In this document: positions 11,816 to 24,880 of the stretch, piece by piece | How the letters are laid out: each line of letters opens with the position of its first letter | How positions within the stretch are numbered: position 1 is the first letter of the stretch | Assembly: GCA_028023455.1 (NCBI GenBank) | Contig: JAQFVV010000022.1 | Span: forward strand, 10,561,100-10,625,099 | Reading direction: 5' to 3' | DNA from: Epiperipatus broadwayi | Lineage: Eukaryota > Onychophora > Udeonychophora > Euonychophora > Peripatidae | DNA: 64,000 nt | The notes under the pieces: model-generated | Databases searched by the model: none | What the model was told of the DNA's origin: nothing | The model's input: only the letters and a program-made list of their open reading frames with translations | Program-made: the position numbers and the translations under genes

Positions 11816-14800
11816 AAATGCTTTTATTTTAAATCCTGTAAAGACTGATTAAAGCTATCACCAAAATTTTATATATATTTCTTATAATCTGCATTATTCT
11901 ACTTAAATTTTTTTTTTTTTAAAATAGAGATTGCATTATGTAAGTCCAAATCTGCTTATGTAGGATTTACACAAATATGAAATTACATGTATACGGAGGA
12001 TGATGAGAATTTTAAGAAGTTAGCTGTTTATACAAAACTGAGCATTTCTTCACAAAAATAAGAAAGTTGTAAATTAAGAATTGCTACTAGCAATGATACT
12101 GATGTCATTGAAGTATGTCACTGATGTCATTGAAGTATGTTACTTTGCTAACTTAAAGTGGAGAAATTCATCATTAGAGCATAAATTATTCATTTCAATT
12201 GGAAAATTAAAATAACCTTAACTGGTTATCAAAATAAAAAATATATTTTATATATTATTGATGATAATTTTTAAAAAATTTCTGCACACCCAAATCTCTA
12301 TCTTTGAACAATACGTCAATGTAAAGATTAAGTTGTTCTGCATTTGAGGGAATATTTATTTCAATTTAATGTAAAAAGCAAAATATATTTTATTGAATAC
12401 CAGACCAATATACATAAATTAGGGTACAGAAAATAAAAATAGAAAAAATACTAAAGAAGGAAAGTATGGTTAATACAGAAAGATGGTTAATAAGATAAGG
12501 AACTTATAATGCTGGGAGTTAGTCTAAGTGATTGGTGACACTAAGACTAAAAAAAAAGAAAATATAAAGAAATTAGAAAAGACTATCAGAAACTATTTAG
12601 TTTGCTGATGCAACATCTTATAATATTATTACTCAGATTAATTTTACTGGATTTATTGATAATTAATCCTCATTCCACTTTCCACTACATATGAATCTCT
12701 TTCACAATCCACATTCAACACATGATATATAAAACACTATACAAAGAAAGAAATTACTTTTATACTTTTGTACTGTAGCAGTAGTATATTTCTTGGTTAT
12801 TTTTTGTTGTATAGTTTACAAAGTCTGATTGAATGTTTTTCTTGACAGCGGTAGTCATGAAATCTAACTAATGAAATGTATTTTTTTCCAGTCTCTGGCA
12901 ATATTTGATAGTATGGTAAAAGTTTTTAAAATTATTTCTTGTAATGTCAGACTTTTAATTTTTTGACTTTTGTTATTTTTTTGGAATATGATGTGCACAT
13001 TATATATATATTAATGATAAGGATGAACATGGGATAACCTGGATGATGGAAAACCATCATCATCCCAAGTCAGTGTAAAAATATAAAATTTAAATTTAAA
13101 AAAATGAAATGAGTATGACTATAACGAGAGATCAACACCAATACCATATTAGGTAATCCCAAGTTACTACAAAATTTAAATATAAAAGGAATAAACTACA
13201 AATGAATAAGGAATGACTATATGAAGAGCAGAAAGTGGAAAAAGAACAGAAGAAATGTTGAAAGAAATAAAAATTACATATACTACAGAAAATGGATCAA
13301 AACAGCAAAAATATGACTAATGAAATATCAGCCCAAATAAAACAAATTAGAGAAGTTCTGAATGTAGTGAGACAAAACAAAGAAGATTTAAGTGTCTAAT
13401 AGAAGAAAGTATTCCTTACCTAGTTGTTGAAGAGAATAGTCAAATATTAATCCAGCTACTGGAAAAGACAGTAGGGAAAGTAATTATTCCTAACTTAACT
13501 GTTGAAGAGAGAGCAGTCAAGTCTTAATCCAGCTGATAAAGAAGAAAGAAGCAGAAGTCTTAAGCTATAAAATAGCAGAAGTTTTAAATAAGCTTTTAAT
13601 CCTATGTGTTTAGTCATAAAAATGGTTTGTACAATGAAAACCATGTGCTAAATTTAGATAAAAGGTAGCCATCATCTTTCTCTGTGTAACCTGCCTTCAC
13701 TGGAATAAAAATTTAGAGAAGTTATCTCTAAAGTAACCGGAAGCTTGTCTGCAACCGAGAGCATGAGTCTCTGTGTTATTTTCACTTGGGAAATTTATTA
13801 AAAGATAATGGATAAAATTTTGCTATTGTTAGCCTGGTAATGAAATATTGTACACCAGAAAAAGGACAAATTAATTATGTTCATGTGAAGAAGACTTTAA
13901 GAAGAAAACAACTGGAAAAACTGGAAATTATCATAGGGAAGGACTCTACAGAAGAATCAAATCATGGTTAAAGGTATTTTTTGTGTGTGTGCACTAAATT
14001 TTCACGTATAGTAAAAAAAAATTTTTTTTTTTGTAAGAATTGACAATTTTAAATATTTTCATTAAATTAATATTTTCAAATTATGAAACATATTTCTTTT
14101 AAATCCAGTCAATTTTTTCCTCACAATTATGAAATAATTTTTAGAAAATTTCATTTATAAATTTGAATTTTTTTTTTTTGGAAACATGTTTTTTTCTTTT
14201 CATTCACTTCCCCCTCAAAAAACTTAACAAATAGTTAATTAAGTAAATGAAAGATTGTTGTCTTTGATTTTGAAAGTGTTGTTTTTCCAACTCTTAGTTA
14301 TTTTAAAGAAATAACTTAATGAATTAAAAATTAATTTGAGAATAGAAATCAACTGATTAGTTAATATGATTTTTATGAAAATATATTTTTTGATGAAATG
14401 AATGTTTAAAATTTAATACTATCATATCTTTTTTGTTTGTTTATTGTTAATCATTTATTTATTAAATAATTGTTTTAAAAAATATTCTTTAGTCTTAATT
14501 TCTTTATTCTTTAATTCCTGTTTCATAAATTGTAGTATGTGTGATTTTATTTCATGACAGCTTAATGTTCTAGGATTTTTTTAAAAGATAATCCTGATAA
14601 AACTATTTACTTATAATAATGTAAACCTAGGAATTACTTGAAATGATTTATAATATGCTACCTTATTTATCTCTTGCTCACAGTAATAGTTTATAGAGTT
14701 CTGACTTCCTGAGATAGATGTGTGCATAACAGTTACAAGGAGGAGGAGTTTATGTTTAGTGTTATGGGCATCCAGATAATGATGGTCTTGGTCGGTGCAA

Positions 14801-16549
14801 AAGGGATATCCTTTAAGGTCCATGCACTACATCTCATTATTTATTATGTCTTTAGAAATTTAGTTTATAGTTGGCCAATACATTAATGGTGGCAAGTGGT
14901 CAGGGCATTGATAATGGCCAGAATATTTTAGTATCTCAGCATTATTTGACTTATTGTTGTAGTTTGATGGAGTAGCAGTTAAATATGTGCATCCAGATAA
15001 CAATTGTTTATATTCATGCCCTAAGTTTGGCAGTGGCTAAATAATTAGCCTGGTCTATAGTGGGCCACTTTCAAATTCAGTTGCAAGATTGACTGTTCAT
15101 TTATTTTTATTGTTGATCATTCATGCTGATGAATGGTTATTACTTTTGTATAATGCTGGTGAACTTATAGTTAGTTCTGTGCTGATCTCTCATGCTGATT
15201 CCTTTTATATTTAACTTTATATTTTGTATTGAACTGGGATTGATGATGATGATTTCCACCATCCCAGCTTCACCCCTTATTTTTCTATACTATTGCAATT
15301 GGCACCCAACTGTGGGACATTATGACCCTAGCTTCTTTTTTGTATTAACCCCCTATTTCTGTACTGGTACAAATGGCGACCAAACTTATAAAACCACTAT
15401 TTTCATACTGTTACAATATATATATATATTATAGCATGCAGTACAGTTTTTCTGTCACATGATGATCTTTCATAGCACTGAATAATAAGATAGTATCTGT
15501 TCTAGTGTATCAATTTGGAACATTCAACTTCATTGAAATATATTTGATTTACTTTTTAAAAAAAAATTATGCAGGTTAGAAAAAATAATTTATTTATTTT
15601 TGTATCTCTAAAAAGTGATTATTTGTATAAACTGTTTCATTTTTATGTTATTTATTACAAAATTTTGCTTCACAAATCACATTATTTTTTAAATATCTTT
15701 TTTTCATTACAATGTAATTCAAATTATGTGGAAGTTACTGAAAACCTCAGCAAACTGTATGCAAATTAATATAACTCAATCAATAAATGAAAAAGTACAA
15801 AATGAGTTTATCTGTACTTTACCTTCGATCATACATGCATTCTGTATTCTTTCATTCATTGAGGGAGTTGTTTTAATTTTTTATATAGCTCACCAGGGGT
15901 TTTCAGTAACTTCTGAATAAATTTCACCTACATTTGAACTATTGCAATTAATATTAATAATGTGATTCAATACAGTAAATGTAGCATACTTATACACACA
16001 TTTTGAATTCATTTTTTTATTTACACATTTTCCATAAATATGTATTTTCCAGGAAATAAAATAAATAACATAATAATAAGTAAAACAAAAATGATAATCA
16101 AAAGTTTGAATCTAATGAAATTTATATTGATTTTGCAAAGACCCGCAGGTTATCACAATTCATATGCAGATTGCAGAGTATACTTGTTATATTATGTATG
16201 TAGATTTATAATTAGTCATTATGATTTTTATATATATCAAAAATCCAAATATGTAATTTACAAACATAAATTCTACAATGACGAAATAAATATTTGAGAC
16301 TTTGTGTAAAGTGTTGGTTACAGTTAATAAAACATTAGGTGACATTATTTGCACTATTATATATATATTAAGCATATAAAAATAATCAAATTGTTTATTG
16401 CCCATAACTTTATATCAATTTGGAGCACTGGAATTAATAGCTGGTGTTACAATCCACAGACATTGAACTCCAGAGTCTTCTAATGTACCAAACATATATG
16501 AGGTCTAACACTTAGCTTTGTGAACTCATCCTAGAAAAAGTGCTACATG
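11816..16549. other. Long unassigned stretch with faint retroelement traces
   Basis: Mostly A+T-rich. An open plus-strand segment from about 13291 begins MDQNSKNMTNEISAQIKQIR and is lysine- and glutamine-rich, then breaks. It could be the remains of a LINE ORF1 but is not diagnostic. Near 15290-15390, ttggcacccaactgtgggac and tggcgaccaaact resemble primer-binding-site regions of LTR elements (see findings). No host exon is seen. Confidence 0.35.
12098..12140. repeat. 22-bp tandem duplication
   Basis: The unit actgatgtcattgaagtatg plus two bases occurs twice in direct succession, almost exactly. Confidence 0.85.
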
Positions 16550-17000
16550 TCTAATTGCTGAATATTACTATAGTCATCTTCAACCCCTTAGGATATTATG
16601 CATTGATGCCAGTACCTAATTCACTCTTCAAAACAATTTTGGAATTGTGTTTCTGGAATGGCCATCTTAACTATTACCATATTACCCTTGATGTCCTAAA
16701 TATTATCAAAATATTTTCCTTTCAATTTTTCTTTTGTTTTTGATTAAAGAAAATTTTTTATTGATGACTATATCATGTTAGTAGTGAGGGTGTTCTAATA
16801 TAATCTGTTTACCTGATAAAAACTTCTTCACAGACAGTATATGAATAGATGCATTTTCTTGATGAGAGTCTTTTTTATTGATATTTACTTGGTCTGCTAT
16901 GCTTCTCACAGACAGTTGATGATTTGGATGCACAATTTGATCTATTTTTGTAATATTTTCATCAGTTTTTCTCATTACCGATCACTCTGATACTTTTTTA
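16550..17000 (-). pseudogene. mariner transposase relic, internally deleted
   Basis: Read from 16975 downward, the product starts MRKTDENITKIDQIVHPNHQ and continues LSVRSIADQVNINKKD. This is the second helix-turn-helix of mariner (SETMAR-type) transposases. It then jumps within about 20 residues to LEHPHY near 16785, matching the LEHPPYSPDL block that carries a catalytic aspartate. The C-terminal block, equivalent to W..C....G.YFEGD, is detectable out of frame at about 16575-16660. The middle of the catalytic domain is missing, so the element is an inactive deletion derivative. Terminal repeats could not be placed. Confidence 0.7.
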
Positions 17001-17127
17001 TCAGTGACATTTTCTCTTCCTTCTGAAAAAATGTTAATACCATTTTTTTCATTAATCTTGTAAATCTTATACTAACTTGTCCCTGATTTCATTTCCACTT
17101 TTGCCAAGTTTAACAAGAGATTTAATA

Positions 17128-17177
17128 AACAAAGCAAAACTCTCCATACAGTATTGTATTGTGATCATGTGATGCTT
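17128..17177 (-). repeat. Hairpin SINE-like element, family H copy 3 (50-bp remnant)
   Basis: An exact 13-bp duplication, aagagatttaata, flanks it (17115-17127 and 17178-17190). On the minus strand it holds only the first bases of the head (aagcatcacatgatcac) joined to the last bases of the tail (tactgtatggagagttttgc). The whole hairpin is skipped, yet both ends and the target duplication are intact. Confidence 0.75.
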
Positions 17178-17389
17178 AAGAGATTTAATATTTGTTTTTG
17201 CTTTAATTTAAAAATATTCTCACATCAACATGCAAAGCCACTCAATAACTATAATGGACACCCTCAGCATAACACTGCTACACATTTACATGAGCACGGC
17301 TGTGACCCATTCATGTACTAAGGTTATGAAACTTTATGTAATGTGATACAGTATGTCTTCTCTTTTATCAAAGTCAGGAATCTCTTAGA

Positions 17390-17740
17390 CATTTTGCCCA
17401 GAGAAACCTATTATCCACCTTACCTTATCTTCATCCATTCCCCACCCTAAGTTTTTCCCATATTCTTCTCTATCCTGCTCCATCTCATTTCCACATCATC
17501 TTTGTCCACTCTAGGGATTTTATATCTAGATCCTCCTTATCTTTTTCCAAACTCAGCATAAAAACCAAGAACCCACTTCTGTATAATCACTTTGTTTATA
17601 TTTATTCACCCACAACTTCATTATTTGTACTGTTTCTGTTTGTAAGCACTTACATTCAATTAGCAGATGCTTAATATTTTCCATGCCTTCCTTACATAAC
17701 TTGCAGACTAAATCAGCCATATTTCTTCATTTATGCGTGC
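17390..17740 (-). pseudogene. 3' end of a non-LTR retrotransposon ORF2
   Basis: Minus-strand translation near 17720-17650 gives ADLVCKLCKEGMENIKHLLI followed by EC. This is a C-x2-C-x8-H-x4-C zinc-knuckle pattern of the kind that ends the reverse transcriptase ORF of many non-LTR elements. It stays partly open for about 100 residues. No RT motifs remain upstream, so this is a 5'-truncated decayed copy. The clade is not determined. Confidence 0.55.
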
Positions 17741-18585
17741 GTATATTCTATTATTGGGTTGTTTGCACAGAGCTGCCAATATAGATGCACAGTGGCAAGT
17801 TCAAGAACTTAATTGTTAGATCTTGTTTGTATGTGCATAAAATTATTTGTCTAAAGACAAGCTATAATTTAGGAAATACCAAGTGATATGTTTTGAAAAT
17901 TGTAATGCTTGAGATGTTGATTCAATAAATAAAATAACTTGTTGGCATATAAAAAGTTTGTGGAACATTTTCTGATTGAGACCTCGCTCTTCATATATTT
18001 ACTTTCAGTGGGTTATATATATATGTTATCATCCTGAAAGGAAGCTATAATGGTCTAGTACTGAATTAATGTTAGTTATAAGCTATCATTGCTTGACATC
18101 TCCTAACTCATTTTATTGAAATGCACTAACTATATTTAAAATTCAATCTGCTTTGATAGTATAGATCTGCATTATAAAATAATAAAACTCTTACATCATT
18201 AACATAAAAATATTACTCAATATATAATATAAAAAGTACAGCTATTAGGTATTTGTATATTATGTATTAAAGAACCATCTTAAAGAGTATCACTTAGCAT
18301 TTTAACTCCTAACGATTTTTAATACCAAATTCTTTAATACCTTCTTTGTTTATTAATTTGGTCGTTGATTTTGTTTACTATTGAACATCAAAAAAATTTT
18401 TTTTCACTTTTTTTCAATCAGGAATTAATTTAGGAACCTTTAGTTCACTAGCAACTTTTATGTTGACTGAGTTAATTGCTCGGGGCAATAAATCATTGTG
18501 TGAATTTTGTTTTTTTACTTGTATATGTTAAATAATGACTTTTTAAATAGCATATTCAACAATTCTGAAGAAAAAGAAACAACTT
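17741..18585. other. AT-rich non-coding DNA
   Basis: No gene, repeat family or strong hairpin is recognised. Confidence 0.35.
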
Positions 18586-18665
18586 TTTTTTTTTTCATAC
18601 GTCATAGCATCGGCCGGGACGCGAACCCTCAACCGTCTGCAACCAACTACTTGCTTGCATAACTT
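18586..18665 (-). repeat. tRNA-like SINE, family A copy 3 (5'-truncated)
   Basis: The minus-strand 3' half of the family A unit is present: gcggttcg-like B box region, then cggccgatgctatgac and an A tail (T run 18584-18596 on the plus strand). The A-box half is missing or highly diverged, and no clear target duplication remains. Confidence 0.65.
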
Positions 18666-21040
18666 TATTAGCAAAAAAGATAGGTTTCTGTAAAATTTGA
18701 TGAATCTGAACATTAATTACGGTTATAATTTTTATCAAGAGTATAATTAACAAAATTATAAAGGCTAAATGATAATGTTGCTTTCTTCCAATTTTTTTTC
18801 TTCCTGAATCAACGAAGCTGTTTTGTAGTTAATCACTGCATATAATATATAATTAAAAAAGTCTTATCTACACATATATATACTGTATAATAATAAAAAA
18901 GTTCGTATCTACATACAATATATATATATATTCAATGCGTGGTAAAAAAGATATATCTCCATACACACATCTATGTATACATTAAACAAATGATGGTGAA
19001 TGAAATTCTGAATTCTTTTATATATAAATATGTATAATAGGTGCTGGAGTAAAAATTTGTCTTTTTTTTTAATTCTCTGCACTGATTGATGTTCCTTTGT
19101 GTCATGTGTGTGACGATGACTCATCTGAATGTCATCCTGTTCACTCCTGTGAAACTTTCCATAAAATTTCATATTTTCTTGTTATTTGCCTATTTGAAAA
19201 ATTAATAATTTATTCTTCTTTCTGCACCTGTAAAAACTGATTTCAATTGAAAAATCATTTGAAATTTATCCGCATGATTTGGCATGCCATGCATTATGCA
19301 TGAATTACACATCTCTGTACACATATGTAGAATATTGAAACAGTATATTGTGTATATATTAAATAAATAAAAAATTTATTATTATTTTATATCCATATAT
19401 TTTAAGTCTTATATTATTTTTTAAGTTTTATTTTGATTTTTATGAATCAAGTTTGAAAATTTTGGCATAATATAAAAGGTAATATGAGGTAGTTGAGATA
19501 AGGAAGTTTGCTGAAGTATAGAAAAAGGAAGTTATGGATAGAAGGAAACAATTCAAATAAATCTTCATCACTCAATTAATTGATAACAGTTGAAAATGAT
19601 AGTAATAATTACGATGAATAAGAATAGGATGGGGATTGAATTAGTGATCCAAGTATTTCAATCTTTTTTTAACTGCGAATACTAAGCTTTTACATATATA
19701 TATAAGCTAAAATACATTTTAAAGAGCCCTGAAGTACAAAGATCTCTCCAACTGCCTCTAATGGAGAAACAGTAGAAGAGCGGACATTAATTTTCTGGTT
19801 TGACAGTTGTGAACTGATATGGGTTTCTCTGTCTAAGAACTGGATATTCATTTACCCAGAAGTATTGGATGGTTAGTTGAGTTAGGATACAAATTTATTC
19901 AAATTTATGCAACATGCTTAATTATCAGAATATCATTTATCAAATGCTTTGTTAAGTTTATGCATGATTTCTTAGTAAGTGGCATTACCCAAGTTTTTCA
20001 ATTTTTGTAAATAACTAAAAAGAGCTGGGCTTGTTATAAATGCACGTAGTTGTTCATCATCAATAAAATTGACAATGTTCGAATTTTATTAATTAATTTG
20101 ACATTTTGGTTATTCAACAATCTTCTTTAAAAACCTAAACAAACAAAAAGAATAATTAAAGAGTGTGTTTTGTAAATATATAAATAGAGAAAGAGAGAAA
20201 GTCTAATTATATAAAATGTAAGTAATATTTTATTAATAATTCTATTTATAATAAAATACTTGGATGAACCCGAAAAAATATATAAATATTTTTTTAGTGG
20301 CCATCTTTGCATGAGGCAATACAATCCATGATAAACCACTTTGGAATTGGATTTGGCAAAAAAGTTTCAATTTGTCAAAGATTATATCTTTAAGCAGTCC
20401 TATTTAGGGAATTCTCCTACTATCATGGAAGTTGAAGAAATCTAGAAAATGTGCTCTAACATGGTGATTTTGGTAATGAAGGAGATAATAATGGAAAATA
20501 CCCCTATCAGAGGTTAAACATTTATTAGTTGACTTCACTATTCATTATTAAGAAAATTATTCAGAATCAAATGTAACTTTTTTTCACAAAATGACTATAT
20601 ATTATTTTAAAGCAGATGTATTTATATTTTTCAAGACTTGTTTTTTTTATATACAAAACACACATATTTTATATATATGTGTGTGTGTATGTAAATGAAT
20701 GAGTAAAGTATGTCTTTACATGTGGGCAGATTACATTGACTGGTTAATAGAACACTTAATTATTATAATAATACATTTCTTAAAGTATTTTACTACCATA
20801 TGTATAAATCATATGAGAAGAGAATTAGTCTCATTATTGTGGATTGTCTTTGAAAAAAGAAATTTAATGTTAAAATCCCAGTTAATAAGATGGAAAAGTA
20901 AATTCTCTGGAATTTAGGAAAACTATACCATTGTCATTTAAGGATATTTGTCTCTTACCAAAAAAGTTTTTATTTTCTTACCAACATAAATCTAAGTAAT
21001 TTGCTTGCACACTAGAATCTACACTTACTTAGTAAGATCT
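18666..21040. other. AT-rich non-coding DNA with an inverted family C SINE
   Basis: At about 19640-19880 the minus strand resembles the family C core, including a caactaaccatccaat segment and gggtaaatgaatatccagtt. The rest, including long TA runs near 18860-18940 and 20660-20690, is unassigned. Confidence 0.4.
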
Positions 21041-21282
21041 ATAATAAATGAATACCCTCTGACCAATACAAGATATAGAATTTATGCAGGAATAAAAAGA
21101 ATCCCTCTTATTCAGACATTGTATATAGTAATTTAAAGTGACCGTTCTATCATCACGCCTTCTGTTCCTGTACTTCAGATTTGCTCATATATAAATATTT
21201 GAGTCGTAGGAATAAGAGGGATTCTTTTTATTCCTGCATAAATTCTATATCTTGTATTGGTCAGAGGGTATTCATTTATTAT
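21041..21282. mobile_element. MITE with perfect 73-bp terminal inverted repeats
   Basis: 21041-21113 and 21210-21282 are exact inverted complements (start ataataaatgaataccctc). They enclose 96 bp with no coding capacity. Identical arms point to a recent insertion or gene conversion. No clean flanking duplication is apparent. A separate direct repeat, tagtaagatctat, occurs just before the element (21031) and again near 21376, and could mark an older, larger insertion. Confidence 0.85.
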
Positions 21283-22369
21283 TTAACACTCGCAAAGCGT
21301 TTGCACAATTGGCTTGAAAGGCCAATATGAATGTAATTACAATTATATACAGATGCTATAAAAATAAATGCTTATTAGTAAGATCTATGTTATTCTAAGT
21401 ATAAAGAATTTACATAAAATTCTGTTATCACATGACAAGCAATCATAAACTACCAATTGCAATGCCTAGAATTAATTTAATCCTGTAGAAAAGATGATGT
21501 ATTCATGAAATAAAGATTCTGTGGTGATCAGCCACCACATTGGTGCTTCATCACCATTGCATGATTTCCTAAGCTACTAACCATATGATAAATAAAGCAA
21601 ATAATTTAAATAAGGTATAGTAAGACAGTTTTTAAATAATCTACTTCAGTGCAAAGATATCTACAACAGCTCATCATTAAAAAACAACAAATGAGCTAAG
21701 TTTACCAATTCCTGAATGGTGAGGATTTTGTCAGTTTTTCTGTTATATTCTCCAGCTTAGATTATATATATCCTCATTAATGATTATATTGGATGATTAG
21801 TTAGTTTGACTAAGACCCCATTATCTAAAAATAAAAATCCTAAACTTTATTTGAGGAAGGAAAAATCCCAACTTTTATTTAACCCAAATATGAACTCAGG
21901 CTGCAAGAAGGTTAGGTAATTGAATTACTATGAGATGCTTTAAAGTGTATAAATACTAGTAACATTATCATTTATTGCTATCTCATGCTTAAATATATGG
22001 ACTTGTTTTTTTAGGCAGAAATTGTATGCAAATATAAGTAGATAAAGAATTCAGAAAGATTTTTTTTCAAACTTTAGCATCTAATGAATGGACATTATTT
22101 CAGGCTGTATTTAAATTTTTGAATATTTTTAGATTTACATTTTGATTAGTGAATAACTCACAACATGTTTAAAAATGTACCCACTGCTCAGTATATTTCT
22201 ATCTAGTAATTCTGTTAATAATATGGTCCAGAAAATCTTACTAACAGTTCAAACTATTGGCTTAAAAAGAGCCACACACAAACCTATTAAACTAGTTTAA
22301 AGACTCTTTAGTGACAATCTATTTTAAGAATAGCATTGGCAAAGGAGTCATTTATTAAGAGAAAGAAAA
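21283..22369. other. AT-rich non-coding DNA
   Basis: No gene is seen. The segment 21770-21910 has faint similarity to the family C SINE in the plus orientation, too decayed to bound. Confidence 0.35.
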
Positions 22370-22790
22370 TATTTTGAGGAAAAGATTAATTAAATGCTAT
22401 GTGTGGAGTGTACTATTGTATGGCTGTGAAATTTGGACGAGTAATAAAATTAGAAACAGATTGGAAGCTTTTGACATGTGGACATGGAGAAGAATAGATA
22501 CAAAATCAGTTGGATGAATAAAATAACAAATGAAATTTTGAATAATAGTAAATTTTAAAAAAAAGATTGATTGAGGAAATTAAAAGAGAAACTGGATTGG
22601 ATATATATTAAAAAGAAAGTATAGTTCAATGAGAAATGTTTTGAAGGGAGTAGTGAGTGAAAGCAAGAAGAAAGGATGGAAGAGGTTGACATTGTTGTAT
22701 AATATAAGACATGAGAAAAGTTAGTGGAATTGAAGAACTAGGCAATGAAGAGACAGGAATGGAAAAACTGATCAATTGGTGATGCGACTA
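22370..22790 (+). pseudogene. Non-LTR reverse transcriptase C-terminal relic
   Basis: Plus-strand translation from about 22398 gives CVWSVLLYGCEIWTSNK, then RLEAFDMWTWRRI. This corresponds to the conserved Y..SVLLYGCETWTL......L.AFEMWCWRRML region downstream of the catalytic domain in endonuclease-bearing non-LTR elements. Further pieces (RLIEEIKRET, GWKRLTLL) follow the expected order, with several stops. The RT catalytic core is not adjacent, so it is a 5'-truncated copy. It belongs to a different lineage from the RTE copies, which read LPVLAYGSET here. Confidence 0.7.
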
Positions 22791-24379
22791 CTCTCTGTAC
22801 CTGTCCATGAAATAGTGTACTATATTTCTGATTATTTTTTTATTTTAAATTTCTGCATTTCTATATAGTGTGTGTGATTAATTAAAAAAAAATCATTTAT
22901 TAATCTTTAACTGAGATTTAAAATTTATATCAGGGCTAGAGACAATCTCTAGTTTAATAAATGATTAATGATAACCATTACTGTATTTATTTAGAATGGA
23001 TTGTGTTAAGGTTGTGGGTGGATTAAGTTTGACACTTGTAATCCAAAATGTAATAAAATTTTAAGGACTATTTCTACAAAATTAGTTGTATATATATATA
23101 TAGAAGTTGCTTTGACCAAGCGATAGAATTTGATCAGTGGTGGTTTCAATGCGCCTCTGCTTTTTATTTAACTCAGTTTATTGCATTTGAAATAGAAATT
23201 TAGATTATAAAATTTAATGATGCCTTTATATGAGTTAAAATGTGTAACATATATTTATATAATAGTATTAATTAAGTATACATTGTTATACATAATATTT
23301 TTATTTCTGTGCATATGTGTTTTGTGTATAACCATTGTGTTTATGGAACATGAATGTATATTTATTTAAAAAAGACATATTTACATTTTTTTTTAAAATA
23401 CTGAATTTGTGAAAAATTTTGATTACCCCCCCCCCCCCCAAAACACACATACTCTAATCATGTACACTAATGATAATAACAATTTATGTTTAATTTTGGT
23501 CTCAATGCTTCATCTAATTTTACTTTACATAATTGGACTTCATCGTGATTTTTTGGCATAAATGGATGTGTCCAGGCTTCATCAATTGATTCTGTGCATG
23601 TCTTCATAGATCAAAATTAATTGTTCACTTTAGAAATGTAGTTTAGCAGAGCCAGCTTTTCACCTTTTCCTATATCTTTTGCTTCCTCACCGCATTAATT
23701 AAGTGGGAGATACCGAACCCTTTTAACTCCTATACATGCTGCAAGACTGGAACGGGATGCTTACAGAGGCATCTCTACTTCTACTATTCATGATATTTAA
23801 ACAATAGAATGACTCACACAATATAGGGAGGGAAAAGTAATATGAAAATTATACAACTTTGTAGAAGAACTGTATTTTTAAACAATACTGAAGCAGCTCC
23901 TTTTTCCACCTTGCTTTAAAAAATATTTCATTTCGAAATAACGAAACAAGGTTTAAATAGTACACAAGAGTAATGGGTTTTTTTTTTTTTTTTTGTATAC
24001 ACTGACAGTAAGGATCGGTTGTTAAATTAGAACATAAAATTAAATTACAAAACTTTGCCAGTGAGTACATAGTTAGATGAAGTAAGATAATACACTGGTT
24101 CATGTGTATGTTGTGATTTATAGGATGGTAATGATATAACTTTTAATGTGTGTGTGTTTGTGAGAGAACATACACGCGCGTGTATAAATAAAAAATATGG
24201 GTGTCTGGCAGTAATTGCAATGTGCATACTATGCTGTTTAATGTTCTCTGACTGAAAGTACATTTAGGTAATTAGGCAATAGGGTATTACAATCGAGCTA
24301 TAGCACTTCGACATCACCATTTGTTTTTGTCTTTGCTTGGCTACTATTTGTTTCACAATATTATTATCCTGCTATGTTC
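22791..24379. other. AT-rich non-coding DNA with a C14 tract
   Basis: A run of 14 C lies at 23426-23439. Short TA and GT runs are frequent. No exon or recognisable element is seen. Confidence 0.4.
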
Positions 24380-24540
24380 ACGACCTAAATTCAAATCAGA
24401 CTCCGGTTCTAATTAGAATTAAAATTGTTCTTTTAAAATTTTGCAACCCATGGCCTATCCAACTAACTATCAAATACTGTATTAATAAATGGGTGTCTAG
24501 CTCTTATTAATTAAAGGATAAAACAAAGATAAGAAAAAAA
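24380..24540 (+). repeat. SINE family C copy (core)
   Basis: A ttcaaatcagactccgg B-box-like segment is followed by the shared core: catggcctatccaactaact, then aaatgggtgtctagctctta, then a purine-rich aggataaaacaaag. The same order occurs at 32780 and 34540. Confidence 0.5.
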
Positions 24541-24599
24541 TAGGTTTCTGCAGGAATTATAATGTGAATGTGTATATATCTAATGTTTTCTATATTAAG

Positions 24600-24880
24600 G
24601 CAAGTTTAAGTATCTAGGCACTGTAGCACTGCAGTCAAGTAATAACCCTTGAACATTGGCATTTATTCTTACAATGACTTTTTTCCTAGTTTCAATTTAA
24701 TTTAGAATTTTTCTTTCAGAGTAGATAGTCCATAACCAATCCACATATGATCAAATATTTGTCAGTAAATGAGTACCTAGTTCTTTTTAACTAGAAAATA
24801 AAATTAGCAAAGTTCTCAAAACTCTCACCTTCATAAGTACTCTTTTATGAGTTATTGGAAAAGTTTTTGCCCTGCAGTGG
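24600..24880 (+). repeat. SINE family C copy
   Basis: A tRNA-like start (ggcactgtagcactgcagtc) is followed by the core (ccataaccaatccac, then aaatgagtacctagttctt) and a 3' part reading tttgccctgcagtggtg. The last piece corresponds to cctttaccctgcaac in the copy at 34540. Confidence 0.5.

Noticed and set aside
15421-16405. Several overlapping open frames on both strands
   Set aside because: Hydrophobic, isoleucine-, tyrosine- and phenylalanine-rich translations typical of AT-rich non-coding DNA.
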